Of a stretch of 64,000 nt of DNA, positions 15,551 to 24,202 are shown one piece after another. Origin of the DNA: Castellaniella sp040276085 (GTDB taxonomy: Bacteria; Pseudomonadota; Gammaproteobacteria; Burkholderiales; Burkholderiaceae_B); the NCBI RefSeq assembly GCF_040276085.1, contig NZ_JBELOK010000005.1:62001-126000 (forward strand). Reading direction: 5' to 3'. Numbering within the stretch: position 1 is the first letter of the stretch; each line of letters opens with the position of its first letter. The notes below the pieces were generated by a model. The model was not told where the DNA came from. It worked only from the letters and a program-made list of their open reading frames with translations, and did no database searches. The translations under genes were made by a program, and so were the position numbers.

Positions 15551-15715
15551 CTAAAAGGTAGATGCGCAGTGCCCGCCACTGGGCGCCACACCAGAGCCCA
15601 TCGCAATCAGTGGGGGCTCTGCGTATACATTAACCGAGGCACTGTGCGCCCAGTCCCAAGCAAAAAAGCCCACCATAACAGCCCAAAAGGCCAAAGCCAG
15701 AAAGCGATTATTCAT
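15551..15715 (-). CDS. Small exported hypothetical protein, 54 aa
   Basis: A 55-codon frame starting MNNRFLALAFWAVMVGFFAW, a hydrophobic signal or anchor, then DWAHSASVNVYAEPP and a Gly/Ser/Ala-rich tail with one Cys. AAAGGG lies about nine bases before the ATG. It is 80 bases after the stop of the YeeE transporter gene on the same strand and could be the last gene of that unit. No family was recognised. The stretch 15716-15795 holds only this spacing. Confidence 0.5.
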   Translation of the reverse strand: MNNRFLALAFWAVMVGFFAWDWAHSASVNVYAEPPLIAMGSGVAPSGGHCASTF

Positions 15716-15795
15716 GTGCAGCCCTTTTTGCGGATTGCCCCGCGGCTGGATAACACACGGGCAAGAGATAATGAGTAATCATGCACGGCCCTCGC

Positions 15796-16881
15796 TTAAC
15801 TGGCAAACCACCGGCGGCGTACCCGCACACCGATCAAAGAACCCATAAACGCCATGGGCACCCAGATCCAGCCATGCAGGCTGCCGGTGGAGATGCCGCT
15901 GACCATTGCACCGATGTTGCAACCAAACGCCAGGCGGGAGCTATATCCCAACAGCAGGCCGGCCACCAGGCCAATGATCCATTGGGCTGAAGTCATCGGG
16001 CGGCTGTTGGGGCGCGGCTTGCCCGCTGCAATCCACAAGGCACCCGCCAAAATACCAATATTGGTGATGGATGTGACATCCAGAAAAACTGACTGTGTGA
16101 GTGTTGCCGTATTGACGGGCTCGCTCCAGAAGGCATTGGTGGCCGGGTCAAAAAGCTGTGCTGCCGTGGCAATCTTGGCCGCCCACAGACCAAACCCATA
16201 AACAATGCCCCAGGGCTGGCCGGCAATAATCAGGTTAAGCACCGCCAAAACCGCCAGCAGCAAGGCACCAATCAGCAGTTTGCGATCCCACCAGCGGGTG
16301 GTGCGGCCCGTCCAGCGGGTTACGCCCCAACCCACCAGGGCCAAGCCAGCCAAGGTAAGCAGCAAGGCTGCAGGCGCCCCAAAGTGTGTCACCAATCCGT
16401 AGGGTGGCAAAGCCCCCAGGGACAGCCATTGCTCGAGTGTGGCAGAGCCCAGGAAGCTACCCAACGCAAACAGAGGCAAGATAGCCATGTTCATGGGAAT
16501 GCCCAAACCAGCTTTATACAAAGTGCCCGAGCCGCAACCATCCGCCACCTGCATGCAGCCGCCAAACACAAAGGCGCCTACGATCAGGCTGATGCTGGGG
16601 GGCCCCAGAGCAGCGCCCAGATCAGTGGGGAACGCGGCCAGCAAAGGCATGGAGACAGCTGCCGCGATGGCCAGCAGCACCAACTGGGCCAACACGCCAG
16701 AGGGGTCGCGTTGCTCGATAAGCTTGCGCCAGCCCGTGGTAAAGCCAAACCGCGCACCGGCCAAAACGGCACCTAGACCAATACCCACCATAAACAGCAA
16801 GGCCTGGCGCAATGCCACCGACCAGGCCAGGAACACCAAAAAGGCGGTGATCGCCACCGCCAAAGGAACACGTTTTGTCAT
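15796..16881 (-). CDS. YeeE/YedE family thiosulfate/sulfur transporter
   Basis: A 361-aa membrane protein with about nine to ten hydrophobic helices. The conserved cysteine motifs of the YeeE/YedE (TsuA) family are present: FGGCMQVADGCGSGTLYKAG in the first half and RLAFGCNIGAMVSGISTGSL near the C-terminus. These Cys pass thiosulfate across the inner membrane in characterised members. Met at 16881 is used because the upstream 55 residues are hydrophilic, unlike the family, and run into the preceding gene. It lies 11 bases after a periplasmic rhodanese gene, which supports sulfur transport and transfer. Confidence 0.88.
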   Translation of the reverse strand: MTKRVPLAVAITAFLVFLAWSVALRQALLFMVGIGLGAVLAGARFGFTTGWRKLIEQRDPSGVLAQLVLLAIAAAVSMPLLAAFPTDLGAALGPPSISLIVGAFVFGGCMQVADGCGSGTLYKAGLGIPMNMAILPLFALGSFLGSATLEQWLSLGALPPYGLVTHFGAPAALLLTLAGLALVGWGVTRWTGRTTRWWDRKLLIGALLLAVLAVLNLIIAGQPWGIVYGFGLWAAKIATAAQLFDPATNAFWSEPVNTATLTQSVFLDVTSITNIGILAGALWIAAGKPRPNSRPMTSAQWIIGLVAGLLLGYSSRLAFGCNIGAMVSGISTGSLHGWIWVPMAFMGSLIGVRVRRRWFAS

Positions 16882-16892
16882 GTAAAACCTGC

Positions 16893-17834
16893 TTAGCTGA
16901 GGAGCCCTTTGAGCTTGTTCAGGATCTGCTGGCCGCGTCCAGGGACGTTCTCCATGGGATGATCGGCATTTTGCGACCATGCTGCCATAGACTCGGGATA
17001 CAACCGGACATTTTTTACACCAACAATCTCGGATAAAGCAAACCAATCAGTGGCAGCCCAGTGTCCGGTATTGCAAAACGAGATGGTTTCGCTGGCCTGT
17101 GACTGGGGCAACAGCTGGGCGGCAATCTGGCGGGCCTGATCGGGAGCAACAAAGATTGACGTGCCCGGCTTGAACCAGCGGCCATTCTCAACATTGACAG
17201 CACCCTTGATGGTGCCTGGTACCTTGGCGGTAGGCGCCTTGACCTTGCCCAGATAAAAATCCAGAGGCCGCGCATCCACCAGCGTGGTGCTGGGGTTGCC
17301 CACCTGAGCAGCCACTTGATCGGTGGTCGCTAGGATGGAAGCGTCGGGGTGCGCCTGGAACGTGCTGGCCGTGATGCTTGGCACAGAGTTGTCTTGTGGC
17401 AGACCCGCGTCCACCCAGGCTTTCTCGCCGCCATTCAAAATAGAAAGCTCGGTAAGCCCCAGGTATTTGAGCGTCCAGTACACCCGGGCCGAAGCGCCAA
17501 AATCAGTGCTATCCGCCCCCGAAGAGACCACCACAGCATGCGTGCCCTGATCCACGCCCAACGCCTGCACTTGCTTGGTGAACTCATCAACCGAGCGCAA
17601 CTGCCCAGGGTTATTGGCCGGGCCACGCCACTGCGCATAAGGAGCAGAGACCGCACCCGGGATATGGCCGGCCGCATAGGCATCCGGTGGCCGGATATCG
17701 ATGACCCGAACATCCGCTTGCTGATGCAGGGAGTTGAGTTCGGTGGGGGCCAGCAAAGGCTGGGCAGCCCAGGCACTGGACACCGATGCCAGGGCAAGCG
17801 CGGCACCACCAAGGACAGCAGACAGGATATTCAT
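16893..17834 (-). CDS. Periplasmic sulfurtransferase with two rhodanese domains
   Basis: A 313-aa protein with a Sec signal peptide (residues 1-23, cut after SAWA). The first rhodanese domain (about 35-150) has no catalytic cysteine; the second (about 165-290) carries FCNTGHWAATDWF, with the catalytic Cys in CNTGHWA. This is the usual arrangement of tandem-domain thiosulfate sulfurtransferases. It moves sulfane sulfur, for instance from thiosulfate, in the periplasm. The gene is 11 bases upstream of the YeeE-type transporter, so the pair may process and import thiosulfate sulfur. Downstream of 17835-17919 nothing else is seen. Confidence 0.9.
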   Translation of the reverse strand: MNILSAVLGGAALALASVSSAWAAQPLLAPTELNSLHQQADVRVIDIRPPDAYAAGHIPGAVSAPYAQWRGPANNPGQLRSVDEFTKQVQALGVDQGTHAVVVSSGADSTDFGASARVYWTLKYLGLTELSILNGGEKAWVDAGLPQDNSVPSITASTFQAHPDASILATTDQVAAQVGNPSTTLVDARPLDFYLGKVKAPTAKVPGTIKGAVNVENGRWFKPGTSIFVAPDQARQIAAQLLPQSQASETISFCNTGHWAATDWFALSEIVGVKNVRLYPESMAAWSQNADHPMENVPGRGQQILNKLKGLLS

Positions 17835-17919
17835 GAGAAAACCACGAAAAATGAGAACAGGAAACCATTGTCCCAGATTTGTTCACTCGGACAGCGATAC
17901 CTATAAAACCAAAAGTTAT

Positions 17920-18822
17920 TTAGGCACGTAAAAGCCCGCCCATGTTGGCAGGTACACGCTGGATGATGGCCGCCGCGCTGTCGGTAGCGGCTGCCAAGGC
18001 ATCCTGCGCGGCAGCACCCTCTGCCCAGACATGCACAAACGCCGAAGCAAACGCGTCGCCCGCCCCAATGGTGGACACCGCCTCCACCCGCTGAGCCGCA
18101 TGGAAATGGCTTGCCTGTCCATCAAAAAAAACAGCCCCCGCGGCGCCAAGCGTCAGGAGAATCGCTTGCCCAGGACGCCGCACCAGACGGCGTGCCAGCG
18201 CCTGGGCAATCTGTGGCGACGGCGCATCTGTGCGAATAGTGTCGTCGGCCAGCAACTTGGCTGCCTCTTGCGCGTTGACACACAAAAGGTCCGCCTGATC
18301 CCACAAGCCATGCAGGGCCTGGGGATCGGACAGTTGGCGGGCGCCCGGTGTGACGACCAGCCGAAACGGCCGGCGGCTGATGGCCGACAAGGCATTTTGC
18401 AGCCAAGCCTGTGACTTCAGCGAGAGCCCCGTGACATACACCACATCGGCCTGCTCCAGGCCCGGAAAGCCATGTTCACCCACCCATGCACTGGCCCCAC
18501 GCTGGGCGTACGCGCGTGCTGCCCCGGTGTCATCAATCATGACCACCGCCTTGCCTGTGGGCAGATGATGCGGCGGAATGGTTGCACGAATCCCGTGTCG
18601 CTGGAGCAGGTCGCGGATCAGGCCGCCTTCAAGATCTTGCCCCACACAGGCGTGCACGGTAACCCGCGCACCACGGGAAGCCACGTTAAGCGCCGCATTG
18701 ACCGCCCCACCCCCGGCATACAGGCCGATATGTTCGACATCCTGCTTGGCACCCCGCATCGGATGCACGCGCGACACGACGATATCGACAATCGCCGCCC
18801 CGATGGTGGTGAATTGCAGCAT
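17920..18822 (-). CDS. PfkB family carbohydrate kinase
   Basis: A 300-aa sugar or nucleoside kinase of the ribokinase/PfkB superfamily. It shows the N-terminal GGGAVNAALNVASRGARV substrate-binding signature (about residues 37-54) and the C-terminal anion hole and catalytic base TIGAGDAFASAFVH (near 250-263, Asp in GAGD). Met at 18822 is chosen because the longer frame would cover the upstream GST gene. It lies 74 bases after that gene and may be co-transcribed. Substrate specificity cannot be told. Confidence 0.88.
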   Translation of the reverse strand: MLQFTTIGAAIVDIVVSRVHPMRGAKQDVEHIGLYAGGGAVNAALNVASRGARVTVHACVGQDLEGGLIRDLLQRHGIRATIPPHHLPTGKAVVMIDDTGAARAYAQRGASAWVGEHGFPGLEQADVVYVTGLSLKSQAWLQNALSAISRRPFRLVVTPGARQLSDPQALHGLWDQADLLCVNAQEAAKLLADDTIRTDAPSPQIAQALARRLVRRPGQAILLTLGAAGAVFFDGQASHFHAAQRVEAVSTIGAGDAFASAFVHVWAEGAAAQDALAAATDSAAAIIQRVPANMGGLLRA

Positions 18823-18896
18823 GAGGGTTCCTGGTGAGTGCAAAAAGTAGCCCCGGCATATGCGCAGCAAAGCAACGCCTGCCGGGGTGCGGGTAT

Positions 18897-19739
18897 TTAC
18901 AACAAGCCGTCGAAATCGCTGGCGGCGTGGCGCTCGCGCAAGCAGCCCTCGGAGGTGCGGTTGACGAGACGGCCACGTTGCACTGCGGGGCGTTGCGCAA
19001 TTTGAGCCGCCCAACGCTGAACATGCTGGTAGTCTTGCACTGAAAGGAATTCGCCGGCGCCGTAGACGTCTCCTTGTACCAAACTGCCATACCAAGGCCA
19101 GATGGCGATGTCAGCGATGGTGTAGTCGTCACCCGCGACATAGGCCTGCCGGGCCAGACATTGGTCGAGCACATCCAGCTGACGCTTGGTTTCCATCGCA
19201 AAGCGGTTGATGGCGTATTCGATCTTGAAAGGCGCATACGCATAAAAGTGGCCAAAGCCACCTCCCAGGTAAGGGGCGCTGCCCACCTGCCAAAAGAGCC
19301 AGGACAGACACCGTGCCCGGGCGGCTGGTGCGGTGGGTAAAAACACTGAAAATTTTTCGGCCAGATACTGCAGGATGGCACCAGACTCGAACACCGGGAT
19401 GGGCTCATTGCCGCTGTGATCTACCAGTGCCGGGATCTTGGAGTTTGGATTGATCGCGACAAAGCCGCTGCCAAATTGGTCGCCCTCGCCAATGCGAATC
19501 AGCCAGGCATCGTACTCGGCCCCCGCATGGCCCGCCGCCAGCAGTTCTTCGAGCATGATGGTGACCTTGATGCCATTGGGTGTGCCCTGCGAATACAGCT
19601 GCAACGGGTGTTTGCCAAGGGGCAGCGGCTGATCATGCGTGGGCCCCGACACCGGGCGATTGATGCTGGCGAAACGCCCACCACTGGGTTGGTCCCAGGT
19701 CCAGACTTTGGGGGGGACGTACTCGGACAACTGGCTCAT
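18897..19739 (-). CDS. yghU: Glutathione S-transferase, YghU type
   Basis: A 280-aa glutathione S-transferase-like protein of the Nu class. N-terminal extension ending KHPLQLYSQGTPNGIKVTIMLEEL (about 43-66) marks the YghU/YfcG branch, where Thr/Asn near the active site replace the usual Ser/Tyr; then NPNSKIPALVDHSG and the ES motif (VFESGAILQYLAEKF) bind glutathione. The C-terminal helical domain contains YTIADIAIWPWYG. Members act as disulfide-bond reductases with bound GSH. Length fits E. coli YghU. Confidence 0.9.
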   Translation of the reverse strand: MSQLSEYVPPKVWTWDQPSGGRFASINRPVSGPTHDQPLPLGKHPLQLYSQGTPNGIKVTIMLEELLAAGHAGAEYDAWLIRIGEGDQFGSGFVAINPNSKIPALVDHSGNEPIPVFESGAILQYLAEKFSVFLPTAPAARARCLSWLFWQVGSAPYLGGGFGHFYAYAPFKIEYAINRFAMETKRQLDVLDQCLARQAYVAGDDYTIADIAIWPWYGSLVQGDVYGAGEFLSVQDYQHVQRWAAQIAQRPAVQRGRLVNRTSEGCLRERHAASDFDGLL

Positions 19740-19783
19740 GGACAGACTCCTGTGTGATCATCGATATCAGGCATTATCTTGCC

Positions 19784-20002
19784 TCAATAATGCGGCGGAC
19801 GCTCATCTTGCAGATTGCGCACACCAGAGCCACCGTCCGTGCCCTGCTGTTGTCGCAGCATCACCAGCTCTTGTGCCAGCACCTCGATTTGCTGCTGTTG
19901 GCGAAACACCGTGGTGTTCAGCTGATCGAGAAGGTCATCGGCCTCGATGGCTTTCAGTTCGAGTTCGATCAAGCGTTTTTCCAACGCTGACGGGTCTGTC
20001 AT
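19784..20002 (-). CDS. slyX: SlyX family protein
   Basis: A 72-aa protein that is almost entirely one coiled coil: LEKRLIELELKAIEADDLLDQLN and VFRQQQQIEVLAQELVMLRQQ, followed by the typical RPPHY-like end (DERPPHY). Length and ending match SlyX. It has no known enzymatic activity. It lies 18 bases after the M20-fold gene and 44 bases before the GST gene on the same strand. Confidence 0.9.
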   Translation of the reverse strand: MTDPSALEKRLIELELKAIEADDLLDQLNTTVFRQQQQIEVLAQELVMLRQQQGTDGGSGVRNLQDERPPHY

Positions 20003-20020
20003 GGTGTGCTTCCTTGAGAA

Positions 20021-21295
20021 TCAATGTGCGGCCTGCGCTGCGTCAGCCACCAGAAAATCAGCCAGCAAACCGGCCATCACCTGGGTAGCGCCTTTAAGGT
20101 CGCTGAGCATCACGTGCTCGTCGGCCTGTTTGGCACCCGACTCAAGCACGGTGCGGGGCCCCGCACCATACATGACGGTGGGAATCCCATGCTCGGCATA
20201 CAGGCGCGCATCAGCATACAAAGGCGTGCCGACAGCGGCAATGGCTTCATTAAACACCGTTTGCGCATGCGCCTGCAGGCTGGCCACCAGCTTTTCATGC
20301 CCCGGCAAGGGGCGCAAGGCCCGCGCCAGCAGCAGGCGCCGGATGGACACTGTGATGCCGGGCAGACCGGCAACCGCCTGTTGTACAAAATCGCGCACCT
20401 GGGCTTCTACCTGTGCGGGATCTTCTTCGGGGATCATCCGGCGATCCATTTTCAGCACCACGCGCCCAGGCACCACATTGGTATTGGTGCCACCGTCGAT
20501 TTTCCCGATGATCAACGTGGGATGGCTAATGCCGTCAATGGAGGAATGCACGGCCTCCAGCGCCTGCGCCTGCTGGTAGGTTTCTACCAGGATGCGGCTT
20601 GCCGCCTGCAAGGCATCATGCCCGGTTTTGGGGGCAGAACCATGGGTTGCCTTGCCATTGACGGTGATTTCAAACTGCAGGCAACCATTGTGTGCCGTCA
20701 CCACGGCATGGCTGAAACTGGCACAGATCGCATAATCGGGCCGGCTCAGGCCCTGCGCCAGCAACCAGCCGGGGCCTTTGAGTCCACCAAACTCTTCGTC
20801 GTAGGTAAAGTGCAGCTCTACTGCACCCCGTAGCGGCAAGCCGCTGGCCTCGAGCGCGCGAACCGCGTGGAGATAGGTGGTGAAATCGCTTTTGGACACA
20901 GCGGATGCGCGCCCATACAGGCGCCCGTCCACCACGGCGCCACCATAGGGGTCGTGCGTCCAGCCATCCCCCGGAGGCACCACATCGCCATGGGCATTCA
21001 GGGCAATCACCGGGCCACCGGATGCATACTGGCGGCGGATGACCAGGTTGGTGATGGAGCGCATGCCGTAAGCCTGCACTTCATCAGCCGGCACGCTGTG
21101 GCGCTCTGCCTGCCAGCCCCAAGCCGCCACTACATCGGCCACCGCCTCTGCATGGCGCGCCGTGTCGCCTGGCGGCGTATCCGTCGGGATAGCCACCAGG
21201 CGCTGCAGCAAGGAGACCTGCTCATCAAAATGTTCATCCACCCAGTTGCGCAAACGCGCATCAAAGGCCCGGGGAGCGTTGGTGAGGGGTCTCAT
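20021..21295 (-). CDS. M20 (ArgE/DapE) fold protein with a degenerate metal site
   Basis: A 424-aa protein with the overall M20 layout: NAHGDVVPPGDGWTHDPYGG (about 94-113), TYDEEFGG (about 164-171), dimerisation domain with NGKATHGSAPKTGHDAL, and a closing YGAGP. Against E. coli ArgE the first His/Asp and the catalytic Glu pair (DEE) are kept. However, the bridging Asp of GTADMKG reads GRASAVSKS (Val), the Glu of GEPT reads ASFS (Ser), and the last His of AHQPDEY reads GAKQADEH (Lys). Three of five metal ligands thus appear lost. The gene is 13 bases after alc in the urate cluster, where the ureidoglycolate step is not otherwise covered. A role there is possible but unproven; a non-metal or non-catalytic role is equally possible. 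The alignment was made by eye. Confidence 0.75.
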   Translation of the reverse strand: MRPLTNAPRAFDARLRNWVDEHFDEQVSLLQRLVAIPTDTPPGDTARHAEAVADVVAAWGWQAERHSVPADEVQAYGMRSITNLVIRRQYASGGPVIALNAHGDVVPPGDGWTHDPYGGAVVDGRLYGRASAVSKSDFTTYLHAVRALEASGLPLRGAVELHFTYDEEFGGLKGPGWLLAQGLSRPDYAICASFSHAVVTAHNGCLQFEITVNGKATHGSAPKTGHDALQAASRILVETYQQAQALEAVHSSIDGISHPTLIIGKIDGGTNTNVVPGRVVLKMDRRMIPEEDPAQVEAQVRDFVQQAVAGLPGITVSIRRLLLARALRPLPGHEKLVASLQAHAQTVFNEAIAAVGTPLYADARLYAEHGIPTVMYGAGPRTVLESGAKQADEHVMLSDLKGATQVMAGLLADFLVADAAQAAH

Positions 21296-21308
21296 TCTTC
21301 AGCCTTCC

Positions 21309-22349
21309 TCAGCGAGCCAAACGGCCCCAGATGCGCACGCGGCTGATGCCGCCATCCGGGAACATATTGACGCGCACATGGGAGACCGGCCCAACTGGCT
21401 TCAGGGCGTCGGCCTCGTAGAAATGCTGCTTGTCCATCTCGGTTTTCTGCTCACCCAGGATCTCCGGCCAGAACATGGATTGAGTAATCAGCGACTGATC
21501 TGTGGACTCTTGCACCAATGCGCCCTGCACCGAGACACGGTCGGGGTAATTGCCCTTGAAGTGGGCCGTATCGATTTCTATTTTCTCGACAGTCACCGGA
21601 TGGCCGAGCTCGATGATGACCCAATCGTTGCCCGGCTCACGGCGACGGCGGGTTTCCCAGCCATCACCCATGTTCGCGCCACGTCCCGGTGTGAGCAAGG
21701 GCATGGGTGAGCCGAAGTGTGAGTCGTTGTAGGCCACGATGCGCCCGCCATTGGCCAGCGCCGATACTTCGTAAAGCTGCGAAGGATCTTTTTTATCCCA
21801 GTTGCAGGCTGGCTGGCCGTAGACACGCAGGCGGGCCACGCCGCCGTCCGGAAAGATGTTCAGACGAAGATGCGTCCAGACACCGTCGTTGTCGATCTCG
21901 ACGAAATGATGGGCGTTTCCTTGCAGCGATTTGGCCGGCACAATTTCAACCCATTGGGTTTGTTCGGTGGGCTCGCCCTCGCATTGGGCCACCTGGATGG
22001 ACGCTGCAGGCGGGAAATTGCCTGTGAAATGGCTGGTGTTGATGTCCAGCCCCTTGATGGTGCCGGGCAGCCCCAGTTTCACGATCGCGGTGTCGTGGCC
22101 ACCATTGCGGCGGCGACGGGTTTCCCAGCCGTCCATCCATTTGCCGTGGTCATCAAACTTGCCAACGATGAATACGGGTTCAGCATCCTGCAACATGCGC
22201 GGGGCGCCGGCAAAGAATTCATCGGTGCACGACAGCACCTTGGCACCCAGTTGCTCGCTGAGCAAATTGGGGTACCGGGACGCAAAAACGGGCAGATCAA
22301 CAGCAGGGGCGTCGATGACGGTACCGACGGGCAGATTGGAAGATGCCAT
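21309..22349 (-). CDS. alc: Allantoicase
   Basis: Converts allantoate to ureidoglycolate and urea. At 346 aa it shows the two tandem allantoicase repeats, each with a GDGWETRRRR-type motif: DGWETRRRRNGGHDTAIVKLG near 73-93 and GDGWETRRRREPGNDWVIIELG near 228-249. Each is followed by HF(T/K)GN(F/Y)P and a VR(L/V)N(I/M)FPDGG(V/I)(A/S)R(L/V)R(V/I) block. Met at 22349 follows GGAGCG with good spacing; the longer frame adds unrelated residues. Upstream is puuE (gap 86 bases) and downstream the M20-fold gene. Confidence 0.95.
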   Translation of the reverse strand: MASSNLPVGTVIDAPAVDLPVFASRYPNLLSEQLGAKVLSCTDEFFAGAPRMLQDAEPVFIVGKFDDHGKWMDGWETRRRRNGGHDTAIVKLGLPGTIKGLDINTSHFTGNFPPAASIQVAQCEGEPTEQTQWVEIVPAKSLQGNAHHFVEIDNDGVWTHLRLNIFPDGGVARLRVYGQPACNWDKKDPSQLYEVSALANGGRIVAYNDSHFGSPMPLLTPGRGANMGDGWETRRRREPGNDWVIIELGHPVTVEKIEIDTAHFKGNYPDRVSVQGALVQESTDQSLITQSMFWPEILGEQKTEMDKQHFYEADALKPVGPVSHVRVNMFPDGGISRVRIWGRLAR

Positions 22350-22435
22350 GGAAATACGCTCCAGATTCAGAAAAAAACCGTCCGAAGCAACCTCCGGGCG
22401 GTTGGGCGCCGGGCATGCGATGCCCGGCGGAAAAC

Positions 22436-23365
22436 TTACTTTTGGGTGTAGGGATGCGTCTTGACCCAATGACGGGCGACGTCAGCCCGGGTGGCAATCC
22501 AGACACGATCATGCTGCTGGATATGATCCAGAAACCGCTGCAGGCCGGCAAAACGCGCTGGGCGGCCGGTAAGGCGGCAATGCAGGCCCACAGACATCAT
22601 CTTGGGCGAGGTTTCCCCTTCGGCATACAGCACATCGAAGGCATCGCGCAAATAGTGAAAGAAGTGGTCACCCGTATTAAAGCCCTGTGGCGACGCAAAC
22701 CGCATATCGTTGGTATCCAGGGTGTAGGGCACGATCAGCTGTGGGTGCATGCGGCCATCGCCCAGATCCACTTCCGTCCAGAAAGGCAGATCATCACCGT
22801 AGTAGTCGGCGTCATACAGAAACTGGCCTTCCTCGGCCACTAGCCGGAGGGTATTGGGGCTGTCGCGGCCGGTATACCAGCCATCGGGATGGCGCCCCAG
22901 CAGTCGGGTAACCACCTCGACGCAGCGCTGCATATGCTCGCGCTCGACATCCTCGGACACGTCCTGGTAATGGATCCACCGGTACCCGTGGCAGGCCACT
23001 TCATGGCCCAACTCGACAAACGCACGGGCAACCTCGGGGTTGCGCTCAAGCGCCATCCCCACACCAAATACGGTCAGTGGCAGGCCTCGCCGCTCAAATT
23101 CACGCAGGATACGCCATACACCGGCACGTGAGCCGTACTCGTAGATCGATTCCATCGACAGGTGACGCGCCGGGTAGGCCGCTGCCCCGATGATTTCGGA
23201 CAAGAATTGCTCGGATGCCGCATCACCATTGAGCACACAGTTTTCGCCACCTTCTTCATAGTTCATGACAAACTGCACGGCAACACGCGCCTGCCCGGGC
23301 CAATTGGCCTGGGGTGGCGTCCGGCCGTAGCCGATCAGGTCGCGTGGATAATGAGGGTCTGTCAT
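22436..23365 (-). CDS. puuE: Allantoinase, PuuE type (polysaccharide-deacetylase fold)
   Basis: Opens the allantoin ring to give allantoate. It belongs to the cofactor-independent PuuE allantoinases, which have a polysaccharide-deacetylase fold. The 309-aa protein starts MTDPHYPRDLIGYGRTPPQA and has the PuuE blocks FVMNYEEGGENCVLNGD (about 33-49), YEYGSRAGVWRILREF, GHEVACHGYRWIHYQ, GWYTGRDSPNTLRLV, YDADYYGDDLPFW and LHCRLTGRPAR. Met at 23365 is chosen over the long frame. It lies 49 bases after the GntR gene and upstream of alc, so the order follows the pathway. Confidence 0.95.
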   Translation of the reverse strand: MTDPHYPRDLIGYGRTPPQANWPGQARVAVQFVMNYEEGGENCVLNGDAASEQFLSEIIGAAAYPARHLSMESIYEYGSRAGVWRILREFERRGLPLTVFGVGMALERNPEVARAFVELGHEVACHGYRWIHYQDVSEDVEREHMQRCVEVVTRLLGRHPDGWYTGRDSPNTLRLVAEEGQFLYDADYYGDDLPFWTEVDLGDGRMHPQLIVPYTLDTNDMRFASPQGFNTGDHFFHYLRDAFDVLYAEGETSPKMMSVGLHCRLTGRPARFAGLQRFLDHIQQHDRVWIATRADVARHWVKTHPYTQK

Positions 23366-23414
23366 CAAAAGTCTCCAGAAAATAAGGATCGGTGCGATAG
23401 CCGGCCAAGCGGTA

Positions 23415-24173
23415 TCAGCGCCGCACACTAAAGGCGGACCACGGATCAGGCCCCCCATCCGAGGGGGCCTCCATCCGGTGTTCACAATCTTGCAAATGGT
23501 GATCCATGGCTGCGCGCGCACTACCAGCATCGCGCTGCCGAATATGATTCAGGATCTCGCGATGCTCGACATACGAGCAGGCACTGCCCTCGGGCCCATC
23601 GCCCAGGGCAATGATGAGCGTGGTACGGGCGCACAGGCCGGACAACATCTCGGTGAGCACCTGGTTATCCAGCACCCGAGCCAGCTCGACATGAAACGCA
23701 TTGGACAGACGCAACCAACTGATGCGGTCGCCATTCTCGTAGGCTTGTTGCTCGCGCGCCACCATGTCATCCAGCGCCTGCAGACGGGCATCCAGATCTT
23801 CAAGCCCCACCAGTTGATCGATGGTCAGGCCTTCAAGGGCCCGGCGCATGGCAAACACATCACGTACTTCTTTGGGCGCAGCCTGCCACACATAGGCCCC
23901 GCGATTGGGCTCGATCATCACGATCTTGTCGTGCGCCAGCTGCGCCAGGGCTGCCCGCACTGTGCCACGCGAGCAGTCAAAGATTGAACACAGCGTGGCT
24001 TCGGTGAGTTTGGCCCCGGGCAACAAACGACGATCCATCGCTGCATCAAAAATTTCATCGTAAACACGCTGTGTTTCTGACGGTGCACTGGCTGCTTTGG
24101 GCGCGCGCAGCGACGAAGCCCGGGGAGCCTGCAAATCGGTGGCGTCACGACGAGACGGTTTTAACTGAAGCAT
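23415..24173 (-). CDS. GntR family regulator (FadR/FCD subfamily) of urate catabolism
   Basis: A 252-aa regulator. Residues 1-32 are a Pro/Ala-rich basic lead. The winged helix follows (about 33-100), with LTEATLCSIFDCSRGTVRAALAQLAHDKIV, then an FCD ligand domain with RRALEGLTIDQLV and SNAFHVELARVLDN (metal-type His) and HREILNHIRQRDAGSARAAMDHHL. It is divergent from uraH-puuD and heads the puuE-alc-M20 unit. Two TCAACA-N5-TGTTGA palindromes lie 30-90 bases upstream of its start, the likely operators for self-control and for the pathway. The inducer is unknown, probably a pathway intermediate. Confidence 0.92.
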   Translation of the reverse strand: MLQLKPSRRDATDLQAPRASSLRAPKAASAPSETQRVYDEIFDAAMDRRLLPGAKLTEATLCSIFDCSRGTVRAALAQLAHDKIVMIEPNRGAYVWQAAPKEVRDVFAMRRALEGLTIDQLVGLEDLDARLQALDDMVAREQQAYENGDRISWLRLSNAFHVELARVLDNQVLTEMLSGLCARTTLIIALGDGPEGSACSYVEHREILNHIRQRDAGSARAAMDHHLQDCEHRMEAPSDGGPDPWSAFSVRR

Positions 24174-24202
24174 GGGCGTGCGGTTTAAATGAGGTCACAT
24201 AA

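Noticed and set aside
18686..19408. 240-residue minus-strand frame crossing the PfkB kinase and GST genes
   Set aside because: Both real genes are recognisable in other frames over the same bases; this frame has no family signature.
23415..24173. GntR gene as a fatty-acid regulator FadR
   Set aside because: The domain type is similar, but the neighbours are all urate/allantoin genes, and the operators lie in that promoter.
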